Shown here piece by piece: positions 20,078 to 29,600 of a DNA stretch of 59,909 nucleotides (positions are counted from its first letter, which is position 1; every line of letters begins with the position of its first letter). A program made the position numbers and the translations under genes. Below the pieces are notes generated by a model. That model had not been told where the DNA came from, searched no databases, and saw nothing but the letters and a program-made list of their open reading frames with translations. This DNA is from Pseudalkalibacillus decolorationis (GTDB lineage Bacteria; Bacillota; Bacilli; Bacillales; Fictibacillaceae), in NCBI RefSeq assembly GCF_024609785.1, contig NZ_JANHJQ010000028.1, positions 1 to 59,909 of the forward strand, given 5' to 3'.

Positions 20078-20905
20078 ATGAAATTAAAACGTAGTGGCAG
20101 ACTTGTCGACTTAACAAGGTACCTCCTCCAGCATCCTCATCAATTGATTTCTCTTTCATTTTTTAGTGAGCGGTATGGTGCAGCAAAATCCTCCATTAGT
20201 GAAGACTTGCTGATTATAAAAGAAAACTTTGAAGAGCAGGGTGCTGGTTGGTTGGTAACTGTGCCAGGCGCCGCCGGCGGGGTCAAGTACATTCCTCAAG
20301 TGTCTAAGGCAGAAGCAAAGCAGGTTATCAAGGAATTGCAAACTCTATTAAGTTCATCGGAACGGGTCCTTCCTGGAGGTTACCTATATATGACTGATAT
20401 TATTGGGAACCCTTCGATCGTAGATAAGGTTGGTCGTATGTTTGCATCAATATTTTCCTCTCGTGACATTGATGTGGTAATGACCGTTGCAACAAAAGGT
20501 ATTCCTTTAGCTTATGCAGTTGCATCTTATCTAAATGTTCCGGTTGTCATCGTTCGTAGTAATAGTCGTGTAACGGAAGGTTCAACCGTGAGCATCAATT
20601 ATGTTTCTGGCTCGACAAAACGGATTCAATCTATGGCTCTGGCGAAAAGAAGTCTAAAATCTGGATCAAACGTTTTGATCGTGGATGATTTTATGAAGGC
20701 TGGCGGAACAATTAAAGGAATGATGGATCTTCTTCAGGAATTTGAGGCGAACATGGCGGGAATTGGAGTGCTAGTTGAATCTGAAGAAGTACAGGAGCGT
20801 CTAGTGGACGATTATCTTTCTGTAGCTAGACTATCTCATGTAGATGCACGAGAAAAACGAATTCAAGTTGAAGCAGGTAATTACCTGGATCGGATGGAGG
20901 GATAA
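20078..20905 (+). CDS. purR: purine operon repressor PurR
   Basis: DNA-binding repressor of purine synthesis genes, antagonised by PRPP. The 275-residue protein has an N-terminal winged-helix domain (about 1-72, RSGRLVDLTRYLLQHP) and a phosphoribosyltransferase-like effector domain. That domain carries the PRPP loop VLIVDDFMKAGGT (about 198-210) and no catalytic PRTase activity is expected. TTTTGGAGGAG precedes the ATG. It is followed after 3 bases by ridA, the conserved pair purR-yabJ. Confidence 0.96.
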   Translation: MKLKRSGRLVDLTRYLLQHPHQLISLSFFSERYGAAKSSISEDLLIIKENFEEQGAGWLVTVPGAAGGVKYIPQVSKAEAKQVIKELQTLLSSSERVLPGGYLYMTDIIGNPSIVDKVGRMFASIFSSRDIDVVMTVATKGIPLAYAVASYLNVPVVIVRSNSRVTEGSTVSINYVSGSTKRIQSMALAKRSLKSGSNVLIVDDFMKAGGTIKGMMDLLQEFEANMAGIGVLVESEEVQERLVDDYLSVARLSHVDAREKRIQVEAGNYLDRMEG

Positions 20906-20908
20906 CGA

Positions 20909-21289
20909 ATGGAAACAGTTTACACAAAAAATGCACCTGAAGCAATTGGACCTTACTCTCAAGGAGTGGTTGTAAACAATATGTTTTACAGTTCAGGCCA
21001 GATTGCATTAACACCAGAGGGAAGCCTAGCTGGTGAGGATGTCGAAACGCAAACACATCAAGTATTTGCAAACGTAAAGGCAGTTCTTGAAGAAGCGGGA
21101 GCATCACTAGACACTGTAGTTAAAACAACAGTATTTCTCAAAAACATGGAAAATTTCCCGCAAGTTAATGAGATTTATGCAAGTTATTTCGGTGACCATA
21201 AACCAGCGAGATCATGTGTGGAAGTTTCAAGGCTTCCTAAAGATGTTCTTGTTGAAATTGAGGTACTTGCAATTGTAGAAGGCGTTTAA
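20909..21289 (+). CDS. ridA: RidA family reactive-intermediate deaminase (YabJ)
   Basis: Hydrolyses reactive enamine/imine intermediates released by PLP enzymes; in B. subtilis YabJ also affects PurR-related regulation. The 126 residues carry the family features [12 protein letters not shown] (about 9-20), SGQIAL, the catalytic arginine in [12 protein letters not shown] (about 103-114), and VEIEVLAI at the C-terminus. ATG 20909 with GGAGGGATAAC upstream starts 3 bases after the purR stop, so the genes are co-translated. Confidence 0.95.
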   Translation: METVYTKNAPEAIGPYSQGVVVNNMFYSSGQIALTPEGSLAGEDVETQTHQVFANVKAVLEEAGASLDTVVKTTVFLKNMENFPQVNEIYASYFGDHKPARSCVEVSRLPKDVLVEIEVLAIVEGV

Positions 21290-21349
21290 AAGGTCCGGGA
21301 AAATTAGCTGTCGAATTTCTTCCTTGGCTCTTTTATCTTCTTTTTTGAC
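21288..21349 (+). repeat. fragment of intergenic repeat family 2
   Basis: AAAGGTCCGGGAAAATTAG..TCGAATTTCTTCCTTGG..CTTCTTTTTTGACA resembles the two ends of the repeat at 25419-25575 with its middle missing. It abuts a family 1 copy. Confidence 0.5.
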
Positions 21350-21505
21350 ACGTTAAGAAAGTATAAAAGTTTGCGGCATGGATGTAATGTCCAGCTTCAG
21401 CGCCCAACCACTTGGATCACTTCAGGCCTCCTGTGGCGGTAACAGCCTCCTCGTCGGTCTTCCAGTGACCTTCGTGGCTAAGCAGGGCGCTTGCGCTTTT
21501 CTTTA
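21349..21505 (+). repeat. dispersed intergenic repeat, long form with centre B
   Basis: Family 1 copy: CACGTTAAGAAAGTATAAAA, CTTCAGCGCCC, centre B (GGCCTCC..GGTAACAGCCTCCTCGTCGG, CCAGTGACCTTCGTGGCT), and right end GGGCGCTTGCGCTTTTCTTT. Confidence 0.85.
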
Positions 21506-21663
21506 ACATTCATTTGTAAGCGAAGGAAAATAACCACTTAGTTGATGCTGTTTTGTTTCTAGTTGGATCACCTAAAATAATAGACGTCAAAACCATCACC
21601 AACCGACAAAAATTTCATTATTTTGCAAAATATAAAATATTTTAATTATTTTTTATATTTTGA

Positions 21664-21693
21664 GCAGGAAAATGTTACTAGTGTGTAGAAACT
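21664..21693 (+). promoter_or_regulatory. sigma-H-like promoter of spoVG
   Basis: GCAGGAAAA (21664-21672), 12-base spacer, GTAGAAACT (21685-21693), close to the sigma-H pattern RnAGGAwww-N11-12-RnnGAAww. It is preceded by a very AT-rich block (21600-21660), as at B. subtilis spoVG. Confidence 0.65.
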
Positions 21694-21737
21694 ACGTATT
21701 ACGCTGGTATTATAAAAAAGGTGGTGTGTTTTACAAA

Positions 21738-22028
21738 ATGGAAGTAACAGATGTAAGGCTTCGTCGAGTGAACACAGATGGACGTATGAAAGCCATCGCT
21801 TCAATCACCATCGATCATGAATTTGTTGTTCATGATATCCGGGTGATTGATGGAAATAATGGAATGTTTGTTGCCATGCCAAGCAAACGGACACCAGATG
21901 GAGAGTTCCGGGATATTGCGCATCCAATAACTTCTAATACTCGTGAAAAAATTCAGACAGCAGTATTGACCGAATACCATCGTGTAGGTGAACTGGAGTC
22001 CGCTTTGGAAGAAGCAGGCGCATCCTAA
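21738..22028 (+). CDS. spoVG: SpoVG RNA-binding regulator
   Basis: Small site-specific nucleic-acid-binding regulator (96 residues). It influences asymmetric septation and cortex formation in B. subtilis and virulence genes in relatives. The conserved N-terminus [39 protein letters not shown] and the [12 protein letters not shown] segment are intact. ATG 21738 is chosen, with AAGGTGGTG about 11 bases upstream; the earlier in-frame codons lie within the sigma-H-like promoter. A terminator follows. Confidence 0.95.
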   Translation: MEVTDVRLRRVNTDGRMKAIASITIDHEFVVHDIRVIDGNNGMFVAMPSKRTPDGEFRDIAHPITSNTREKIQTAVLTEYHRVGELESALEEAGAS

Positions 22029-22040
22029 ACCGCGCAACTA

Positions 22041-22075
22041 AGAACCTGATCATTCGATTAGGTTCTTTTATTTTG
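22041..22075 (+). terminator. spoVG terminator
   Basis: AAGAACCTGAT / ATTAGGTTCTT hairpin plus TTATTTT. Confidence 0.85.
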
Positions 22076-22158
22076 CTTAATTGCCTACAAAAAGGGAAAT
22101 TTCCTCGTTTATAGAAAATATTAGAATGTTTCAATCTGGCGACAAATGCCTGAATTCC

Positions 22159-22187
22159 TTGAATAAACAAGAATTTTAAGATATATT
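22159..22187 (+). promoter_or_regulatory. glmU promoter
   Basis: TTGAAT (22159-22164), 17-base spacer, TATATT (22182-22187), 77 bases before glmU. Confidence 0.6.
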
Positions 22188-22263
22188 CATAATGGAATAA
22201 TAGAGCAAACACTGATTTAAGACAAAATATTTATAAGAACAAACCGAGCATTGGAGGTTTATT

Positions 22264-23658
22264 ATGTTGAATCGATTTGCGGTGATTTTAGCCGCTGGTC
22301 AAGGAACTAGAATGAAATCCCATTTATATAAAGTGCTGCACCCTGTGTGTGGTAAGCCAATGGTGCAGCATGTAGTTGACCAAATTGAACTAGTCCAAGC
22401 GGATAAAATTGTGACAGTAATTGGTCATGGAGCAGATTTAGTGAAATCTCAGCTTGGAGATAAGATTGACTATGTCCTTCAAGAAAAACAGCTTGGGACA
22501 GGACATGCTGTCATGCAAGCGGAGGAGCAGCTTGGGAAACAAGATGGAACGACGCTAGTTGTGTGTGGGGACACCCCTCTTATTACAGCTGAAACAATAG
22601 AAGCGCTCATTAAACAACATGAGGAAGAACATGCAAAGGTAACATTGCTAACTGCCCATGCAGAAGATCCTTCAGGTTATGGAAGGGTTCTTCGTAATGA
22701 CGATGGAACGGTTGCCAAGGTCGTAGAGCATAAAGACGCTACGGATAAAGAACGTTTAGTAAAAGAAATTAATACAGGAACATACTGTTTTGACAATAAA
22801 ACACTATTTCAAGCACTGAAGCGAGTAAATAATAACAATGTACAAGGTGAATATTACCTCCCGGATGTCATTGAAATTGTAAAAAACAATGCAGAAACGG
22901 TTGCTGCCTATCAAACTCCGTCCTTTGAAGAAACGATTGGAGTCAATGATCGTGTTGCACTATCGGAAGCGGAACGAATTATGAAAAGTCGAATTAACAC
23001 GGCGCATATGAAAAATGGCGTAACATTAATAGATCCTAAACAAACGTACATTGGTGCTGACGTACAGATTGGGCAGGATACAGTTATTAAGCCCGGAACG
23101 GTAATCTCAGGGTCTACTACGATTGGTGCAAATTGTGAAATCGGTCCAAACGTTGAGATAATTAATAGTAGGATTGGTGATAACACAATCATTCGACAAT
23201 CCGTGGTAAGTGATAGTGGGATTGGCGAGCAAGCAGTAATCGGTCCGTATGCCCATATTCGGCCACAATCCGAGCTCGGAGACAATATTAAAGTCGGAAA
23301 TTTTGTTGAAGTGAAGAAATCTAAAATGGGTGATGGAAGCAAAGCCTCCCATTTAAGCTACATCGGGGATGCAGAAATTGGTCAAGATGTTAACCTCGGC
23401 TGCGGTTCAATCACCGTCAACTACGATGGAAAGAACAAGCACCTCACTAAAGTAGAGGACGGAGCATTTATCGGTTGTAATTCTAACTTAATTGCACCGG
23501 TAACCGTAGGGAAAAATGCATATGTAGCTGCTGGATCTACGATAACAGATAATGTACCGGGTGAAGCACTATCAATTGCGCGTGCCCGTCAAACGAATAA
23601 AGAAAATTATGTTGCGCGAATCCAAGAAAAACAAAACAACCACGGGAGGAAAGATTGA
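22264..23658 (+). CDS. glmU: bifunctional UDP-GlcNAc pyrophosphorylase / glucosamine-1-phosphate acetyltransferase
   Basis: Makes UDP-N-acetylglucosamine for peptidoglycan and teichoic acid. The 464 residues divide into an N-terminal nucleotidyltransferase ([11 protein letters not shown] at about 8-18, QLGTGHAV, and the NTGTYCFD segment) and a C-terminal left-handed beta helix of hexapeptide repeats (about 255-445). The acetyltransferase signature [10 protein letters not shown] and the [10 protein letters not shown] region are intact. TTGGAGG precedes ATG 22264. It overlaps prs by one base, the standard glmU-prs pair linking sugar nucleotide and PRPP supply. Confidence 0.97.
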   Translation: MLNRFAVILAAGQGTRMKSHLYKVLHPVCGKPMVQHVVDQIELVQADKIVTVIGHGADLVKSQLGDKIDYVLQEKQLGTGHAVMQAEEQLGKQDGTTLVVCGDTPLITAETIEALIKQHEEEHAKVTLLTAHAEDPSGYGRVLRNDDGTVAKVVEHKDATDKERLVKEINTGTYCFDNKTLFQALKRVNNNNVQGEYYLPDVIEIVKNNAETVAAYQTPSFEETIGVNDRVALSEAERIMKSRINTAHMKNGVTLIDPKQTYIGADVQIGQDTVIKPGTVISGSTTIGANCEIGPNVEIINSRIGDNTIIRQSVVSDSGIGEQAVIGPYAHIRPQSELGDNIKVGNFVEVKKSKMGDGSKASHLSYIGDAEIGQDVNLGCGSITVNYDGKNKHLTKVEDGAFIGCNSNLIAPVTVGKNAYVAAGSTITDNVPGEALSIARARQTNKENYVARIQEKQNNHGRKD

Positions 23659-24608
23659 TGACCAAGTATGAAGATTCCAAGCTAAAAGTGTTCACCCTAA
23701 ACTCCAATGAAGGTTTAGCAGAAGAAATAACAGAACATATTGGTGTGAATATGGGGAAATGTTCTGTTACAAGGTTCAGCGATGGTGAGATTCAAATCAA
23801 CATTGAAGAAAGCATTCGTGGCGGAGAAGTGTATATTATTCAATCTACTTCAAGTCCTGTAAATGAACACATCATGGAGCTCCTCATTATGATTGATGCT
23901 CTGAAGCGGGCATCTGCAAAAACGATCAATGTTGTAATCCCTTATTACGGGTATGCGCGTCAGGACCGTAAAGCTCGATCTAGAGAGCCAATAACCTCAA
24001 AGCTTGTAGCAAACCTTTTAGAAACTGCAGGGGCAACACGTGTCATTACAATGGATCTTCATGCACCTCAGATTCAAGGATTCTTTGATATTCCTGTGGA
24101 CCAACTTCTAGGTGTTCCAATTCTAGCAAACTTTTTTGAAGGCAAACATTTAGATGACATTGTTGTTGTTTCACCAGATCACGGTGGAGTAACACGTGCT
24201 AGAAAGATGGCTGACCGTCTTAAAGCACCGATTGCGATTATCGACAAAAGACGTCCTCGGCCGAATGTTGCAGAGGTTATGAATATTGTAGGTAACATTG
24301 AAGGAAAAACAGCAATCATAATTGATGATATTATCGATACTGCTGGAACAATTACTCTTGCAGCGAATGCATTAATTGAAAGTGGGGCAACCGATGTTTA
24401 TGCGTGTTGTACCCACCCAGTATTGTCTGGACCAGCCATTGAGCGTATTGAGAATTCTAAAATTAAAGAACTCGTTGTAACAAACACAATCTCCCTATCT
24501 GAAGAAAAAATGAGTGAAAAAATAACTCAGCTTTCAGTAGCTCAACTTCTTGGTGAGGCGATTATTCGTGTCCATGAACAACAATCTGTTAGTAAGCTAT
24601 TTGATTAA
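23658..24608 (+). CDS. prs: ribose-phosphate pyrophosphokinase
   Basis: Makes PRPP from ribose 5-phosphate and ATP for nucleotide, His and Trp synthesis. The 316 residues include [17 protein letters not shown] (about 37-53), the ATP/flexible-loop YGYARQDRK and [30 protein letters not shown], and the PRPP loop [11 protein letters not shown] (about 217-227). ATG 23658 ([12 protein letters not shown]) is chosen because GGGAGGA sits 7 bases upstream. TTG 23655 would be an alternative. It is coupled to glmU by a 1-base overlap. Confidence 0.97.
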   Translation: MTKYEDSKLKVFTLNSNEGLAEEITEHIGVNMGKCSVTRFSDGEIQINIEESIRGGEVYIIQSTSSPVNEHIMELLIMIDALKRASAKTINVVIPYYGYARQDRKARSREPITSKLVANLLETAGATRVITMDLHAPQIQGFFDIPVDQLLGVPILANFFEGKHLDDIVVVSPDHGGVTRARKMADRLKAPIAIIDKRRPRPNVAEVMNIVGNIEGKTAIIIDDIIDTAGTITLAANALIESGATDVYACCTHPVLSGPAIERIENSKIKELVVTNTISLSEEKMSEKITQLSVAQLLGEAIIRVHEQQSVSKLFD

Positions 24609-24621
24609 TTCTTACATCAAT

Positions 24622-24647
24622 GTTTGAACCATTCTGTTTTCGGGTAT
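24622..24647 (+). promoter_or_regulatory. sigma-B promoter of ctc/rplY
   Basis: GTTTGA (24622-24627), 14-base spacer, GGGTAT (24642-24647) fits the sigma-B consensus GTTTAA-N12-14-GGGTAT. The B. subtilis ctc gene is a classic sigma-B target. Confidence 0.8.
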
Positions 24648-24687
24648 AGTTTATAAATAGCAACCGATACAGGAAGGTGATTATGTT

Positions 24688-25329
24688 ATGGCTATAAAAT
24701 TAAATGCACAAAAAAGAGATGACTTTACTCGTTCTACTACAAGAAAACTTCGTGAACAAGGACAGCTTCCGGCGGTGTTTTATGGAAATGGTAGCAGTCA
24801 ACCGATTACATTAGACCGTATTGATTTTGTGAAAACAATACGTGAAGGTGGAATCAATGGAGTTATTACACTAACTGTTGAGAGCAATAAGCATTCTGTT
24901 ATGGTGCAAGATGTACAGATGGACCACCTTAAAGACTTGATTGTCCATGCCGATTTCAGAGAAATTGACCTAAATGAAGAAACAGATGCAGATGTTCCAG
25001 TACATCTGGTTGGAGAATCTGTAGGCGTGAAGGAAGGTGGAGTTGTTCAACACTTCCTACATGATATTAATGTACGTGCATTACCAGCAGAGATACCAAG
25101 TGAACTTGAAGTAAACATTGAAGAGCTTAACGTTGGAGATGCATTTACTGTTGCAGATCTAATTGAAAACTCTTCATATAATATTTTGACAGACCCTGAA
25201 GAAGTTGTCGTTTCCGTTACGCCACCAACTGAAGAACCAGAGGAAGATGCAGCTGAGGAAACAGATGAAGAACCTGAGGTCATCAACCAAGGTGATAAAG
25301 ACGATAACGATGAAGAAGATCAGAATTAA
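24688..25329 (+). CDS. ctc: ribosomal protein L25 / general stress protein Ctc
   Basis: 5S rRNA-binding ribosomal protein of the long (TL5/Ctc) type, 213 residues. The L25 domain is about 1-95 (DDFTRSTTRKLREQGQLPAV) and a beta-rich C-terminal domain is about 100-185. The tail (about 185-213) is strongly acidic (EEPEEDAAEETDEE), common in these proteins. GGAAGGTGAT precedes ATG 24688. A well-formed sigma-B promoter upstream supports stress induction. Confidence 0.95.
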   Translation: MAIKLNAQKRDDFTRSTTRKLREQGQLPAVFYGNGSSQPITLDRIDFVKTIREGGINGVITLTVESNKHSVMVQDVQMDHLKDLIVHADFREIDLNEETDADVPVHLVGESVGVKEGGVVQHFLHDINVRALPAEIPSELEVNIEELNVGDAFTVADLIENSSYNILTDPEEVVVSVTPPTEEPEEDAAEETDEEPEVINQGDKDDNDEEDQN

Positions 25330-25361
25330 GAGTATTATAATAGTATTACTTTTAGAAATAA

Positions 25362-25396
25362 GGGGCGTAGCCGTTTGGGTTGCGCCTTTTTGTACG
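25362..25396 (+). terminator. ctc terminator
   Basis: GGCGTAGCC / GGGTTGCGCC stem (with G-U pairs) and a following T run. Confidence 0.75.
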
Positions 25397-25418
25397 TTCC
25401 ATCATACTAGTGCTAAAA

Positions 25419-25575
25419 GAGGATGTTCAAAAAGTCCGGGAAACATTGCTTTCGAATTTCTTCGTTGAGTTGTCACTTCGGTCCTCACGTAGTAATGATC
25501 TACGTTCCGGTCCTCGTGACTGCCGCGCCTCGAACTTCTCGGCCCTGTTTGTCCTCCTTTTTTGAACAGACACTT
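25419..25575 (+). repeat. intergenic repeat family 2
   Basis: The ends are inverted: AGGATGTTCAAAAAGTCCGGG on the left and CCTCCTTTTTTGAACAGACACTT on the right. The interior holds CGAATTTCTTCGTTGAG, a small palindrome ACGTAGTAATGATCTACGT and GTCCTCGTGAC. A related copy with a different interior lies at 49505-49637. Confidence 0.75.
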
Positions 25576-25679
25576 AAAGGTTATATTTAAAAAGGATGTT
25601 CAATGAACACACTTTAAAGGAGTATCACAGTATGTTAAATAAAATTTTGCGGCGGTGGAAAAAGGAAGGGTTCGAGGAT

Positions 25680-26240
25680 ATGAAAGTGATTGTAGGTCTT
25701 GGAAATCCAGGTTCTAAATTTGAAAACACAAAACATAATGTTGGTTTTAAAGTGATCGATCAATTATCAGAGCAACTTTCAATTCCGCTAAATAAGCAGA
25801 AGTTTAATGGATTGTTTGGCATAGGGAACATTGATGGGCATAAAATATGCTTATTAAAGCCATTAACCTACATGAACCGTTCTGGTGACTCTGTCATTCC
25901 TTTGATGAATTATTATAATGTAGAAGTTGATAATCTTTTAGTCATTTATGATGACCTAGATCTAGTTCCTGGAAAGCTACGGTTAAGGGAAAAAGGTAGC
26001 GCGGGTGGACACAATGGGATGAAATCGATTATACAACATCTTGGTATACAGAACTTCAAAAGGGTTCGAATTGGCATTGGCAGACCTGAGGGAGGCGAAG
26101 CAGTCCCAGATTATGTACTAAAAGCGTTCCGTCCTGACCAGAGGCCGCATATTGATGAAGTAGTGCAACGTTCAACAAAAGCATGTGAAGAGTGGATAAA
26201 GAGTCCGTTTATACAAGTAATGAATAAGTATAATGGTTGA
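25680..26240 (+). CDS. pth: peptidyl-tRNA hydrolase
   Basis: Recycles tRNA by hydrolysing peptidyl-tRNA released from stalled ribosomes (SpoVC in B. subtilis). The 186 residues show GLGNPGSKFENTKHNVGF (catalytic His near 20), KPLTYMNRSG, DDLDLVPGKLRLR (catalytic Asp near 93) and GSAGGHNGMKSI. The start at ATG 25680 (MKVIVGLGNPG) follows family practice. An in-frame ATG at 25632 has a better ribosome site (AAAGGAG) and would add a basic 16-residue extension, so the true start is not certain. It is followed by fin and mfd. Confidence 0.93.
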   Translation: MKVIVGLGNPGSKFENTKHNVGFKVIDQLSEQLSIPLNKQKFNGLFGIGNIDGHKICLLKPLTYMNRSGDSVIPLMNYYNVEVDNLLVIYDDLDLVPGKLRLREKGSAGGHNGMKSIIQHLGIQNFKRVRIGIGRPEGGEAVPDYVLKAFRPDQRPHIDEVVQRSTKACEEWIKSPFIQVMNKYNG

Positions 26241-26299
26241 ATAGAAATGGAACTTCACGACCATAATGGTAGTAATGAGTCGTGGAGGTGGAGCAGCTG

Positions 26300-26530
26300 T
26301 TGAATATTTATTACAAATGTAAGCACTGTCATGTTCCGATAGGGAAGATTGGTGTGGACTCTGTCAATACAGTAAACTTGGGTTTTGAAGATCTTTCTGA
26401 GCTTGAGCGACAGGAATATTTATCATATGATGAAGAGGGACATTTACATGTAACGTCCATATGTGAGGATTGTTATGAGATGCTAATAAAACACCCGGAT
26501 TATCATGCACTTGATACATTTATTCAATAA
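26300..26530 (+). CDS. fin: anti-sigma-F factor Fin
   Basis: Zinc-binding protein (YabK) that inhibits sigma-F RNA polymerase during the switch to sigma-G in the forespore. The 76-residue product has the CKHC and CEDC knuckles, NLGFEDLS and the C-terminal HPDYHALDTFIQ motif. A TTG start at 26300 is chosen: GGAGGTG lies 9 bases upstream and the length (76) then equals B. subtilis Fin. The GTG at 26282 would add six residues and overlap the ribosome site. It sits between pth and mfd as in B. subtilis. Together with csfB, the window holds two forespore sigma inhibitors. Confidence 0.92.
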   Translation: MNIYYKCKHCHVPIGKIGVDSVNTVNLGFEDLSELERQEYLSYDEEGHLHVTSICEDCYEMLIKHPDYHALDTFIQ

Positions 26531-26532
26531 TG

Positions 26533-26562
26533 AGCTTTGGTTGAGGAACCAAGGCCTTTTGT
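26533..26562 (+). terminator. fin terminator
   Basis: CTTTGGTT GAGG AACCAAGG hairpin followed by CCTTTTG. Confidence 0.7.
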
Positions 26563-26635
26563 ATTGACGATTTAAAAAATTTCAAAACGTACAAAACAAT
26601 AAATAGTTGATTTTGTAAGGGGAGGAGAGAATGTG

Positions 26636-29600
26636 ATGCAAGGTTTGCTTCATCACTTTTGTGAACAAGACGACTTCAAATCGCTTGTTTCAGGGATGAA
26701 AGAAGGTTTAAAGGAACAACTTGTTTCAGGCTTATCAGGTTCTGCAAGGACAATGATGATGGCCTGCCTATATCATACGAATCAATCACCTCAATTAATT
26801 GTGACACATAATCTTTTTCAAGCACAAAAGCTTTATGAAGATCTTGTTGCATTAGTCGGTGAGGATCATGTTTCGTTATATCCCGTTAATGAATTAACAT
26901 CTGCAGAGATTGCGATTGCTAGTCCTGAATTGAAGTCTCAACGGATCGATGTGTTAAATAAATTAAGTAAACAGACGAAAGGAATAATTGTAACACCAAT
27001 CGCAGGGCTTAGAAGGATGATCCCTCCGCGCTCTGTTTGGAAAAGTAGTCAGATTACCTTCGAGGTAGGTACAGATATCGACCTGGGTCAACTGAAAGAT
27101 AGATTGGTTGCCATCGGCTATGAGCGGTCAGATATGATTTCTTCACAAGGAGAATTCAGTTTGAGGGGTGGGATCCTTGATATTTTTCCATTTACAGAAC
27201 CTCAGCCTATACGAATAGAGCTCTTTGATACAGAAGTGGACTCCATTCGTTCTTTTGATGTGGAAACACAACGCTCCGAGAAACAGGTGGATCAAATCTC
27301 TATTGGTCCTGCAGCAGAGGTTTTACTCTATGAAGAGCATTTCCAAAATGGAATCACAAAAGTTGAACAAGGCCTAGCTCAATCTTTAAAAAAGGTAAAA
27401 GATGAACGAGTAAAGGAAAAGCTTTCTGAGCATATCGGTTACGAGCTTGAACAACTCAGACAAAAACAAACATTTCAAGGGACTTATAAATACATTGCTT
27501 ATTATTATGATGAACCAGCTAGTTTACTAGATTATTTACCTGAAAAAACGGTCGTTATCATGGACGAGATTAGCCGTATCCAGGAAACTTCTACTCAGTT
27601 GGAGAAAGAGGAAGCGGAATGGCAAATAGCGCTACTTAATCAAGGCGAGATCCTGTCTGGTGTAACTTTGTCCCATCAATATGAGGAGTTGTTACAACAT
27701 AGCAACAAGAGTTTTGTTTATTTATCCCTTTTTCTAAGACATGCGCCACATACAAACCCACAAAATATTATTAATATGAGCTGTAAAGCGATGCAAAATT
27801 TTCATGGTCAGCTTAATGTTCTTAAAACAGAGATCGATCGTTGGCATAAAAGCAAGGATTCTGTTGTATTTCTTGCAGCTAACCAAGAGCGGGGGAAAAG
27901 GTTAGAACGAGTGTTAGCCGATTACAGTATTCGGGCGGAAGTTGTTGAAGGTAAGACACCGCTTGCTCCAATGAAAAACCATATTATGATTGGCGACTTG
28001 AATGGTGGATTTGAGCTCCCAATGCAAAAGCTTGTTGTGTTAACAGAGGAAGAGGTTTTCACCAAGAAGGCACAGAAGTCCCGTCGGCCCCAAAAAATGT
28101 CCAATGCTGAACGAATTAAGAGTTATTCTGAATTGAAGGTTGGCGACTATGTCGTTCATATTAACCATGGGATTGGGAAGTACCTTGGTATTGAAACGCT
28201 TGAAATTAATGGAGTCCATAAAGATTACCTACACTTAAGATATGCAGGTGACGATAAGCTTTACGTTCCAGTTGAACAAATTGACCAGGTACAAAAGTAT
28301 GTCGGATCAGAAGCAAATGAACCGAAAGTCTACAAGCTTGGTGGAAATGATTGGAAGAAGGTCAAAAGTAAAGTCCAATCCTCTGTTCAGGATATTGCTG
28401 ATGATTTGATTAAGCTTTATGCCGAACGTGAGGCAGCAAAAGGATTTGCCTTTTCACGAGACGGTGGACTGCAGCAAGAGTTTGAAAGTATTTTTCCATA
28501 TGAAGAAACAGAAGATCAGTTAAGGGCCATTGAAGAAATTAAAGAAGATATGGAAAAAGAACGACCGATGGATCGCTTGCTATGCGGGGATGTTGGATAT
28601 GGAAAAACCGAGGTTGCCATTCGTTCAGCCTTTAAAGCTGTCCACGATGGAAAACAGGTAGCTTTGCTTGTTCCAACGACAATCCTTGCCCAACAGCATT
28701 ACGAAACTCTCCAAGAACGTTTCGCAGACTTCCCAGTTACAATCAATTCTCTAAGTCGATTCCGTTCTCGCAAAGAACAAACAGAAACATTGAAAGGGCT
28801 TAAACAAGGAACAGTTGATATTGTCATCGGGACTCATCGCCTGCTGTCCAAAGATATTCAATTTCGGGAGCTCGGGTTATTAATCATTGATGAGGAACAA
28901 CGATTCGGCGTTACTCATAAAGAAAAAATAAAGCGGATGAAGACCAATGTTGATGTGCTTACGTTGACGGCTACACCCATTCCGCGTACTCTCCATATGT
29001 CGATGCTTGGGGTTCGAGACCTTTCTGTAATCGAAACTCCGCCTGAAAATCGCTTTCCTGTGCAGACTTATGTAGTTGAATATAGTGGAAGTATGATTCG
29101 TGAGGCCATTGAAAGGGAACTTTCAAGAGGCGGTCAAGTGTATTTCTTATATAATAAAGTCGGATCCATACAACGGATGGCTGAGCAAATTTCGCAGCTT
29201 GTTCCAGATGCTCGTGTAGCCTTTGCTCATGGACAAATGAGAGAAAATGAACTTGAAGCTGTCATGATTGACTTTTTAGAGGGAAATTACGATGTTCTTG
29301 TTAGTACGACGATTATTGAAACAGGGGTGGATATTCCGAATGTAAATACCCTCATTGTTCATGACGCAGATAAAATGGGGTTGTCACAGTTGTATCAGCT
29401 TCGAGGGCGTGTGGGCCGATCGAATCGAGTTGCGTATTCCTACTTTATGTATCAACGCGATAAAGTACTTACCGAAGTGGCTGAAAAACGGTTGCAGTCG
29501 ATTAAAGAATTCACAGAATTAGGTTCTGGGTTCAAAATTGCAATGCGTGACCTATCTATTCGAGGGGCAGGAAATCTTCTTGGAGCACAACAACATGGAT

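Noticed and set aside
22911-23342. Minus-strand 143-codon ORF inside glmU
   Set aside because: It is the antisense shadow of the hexapeptide-repeat coding region, with glmU intact on the plus strand.
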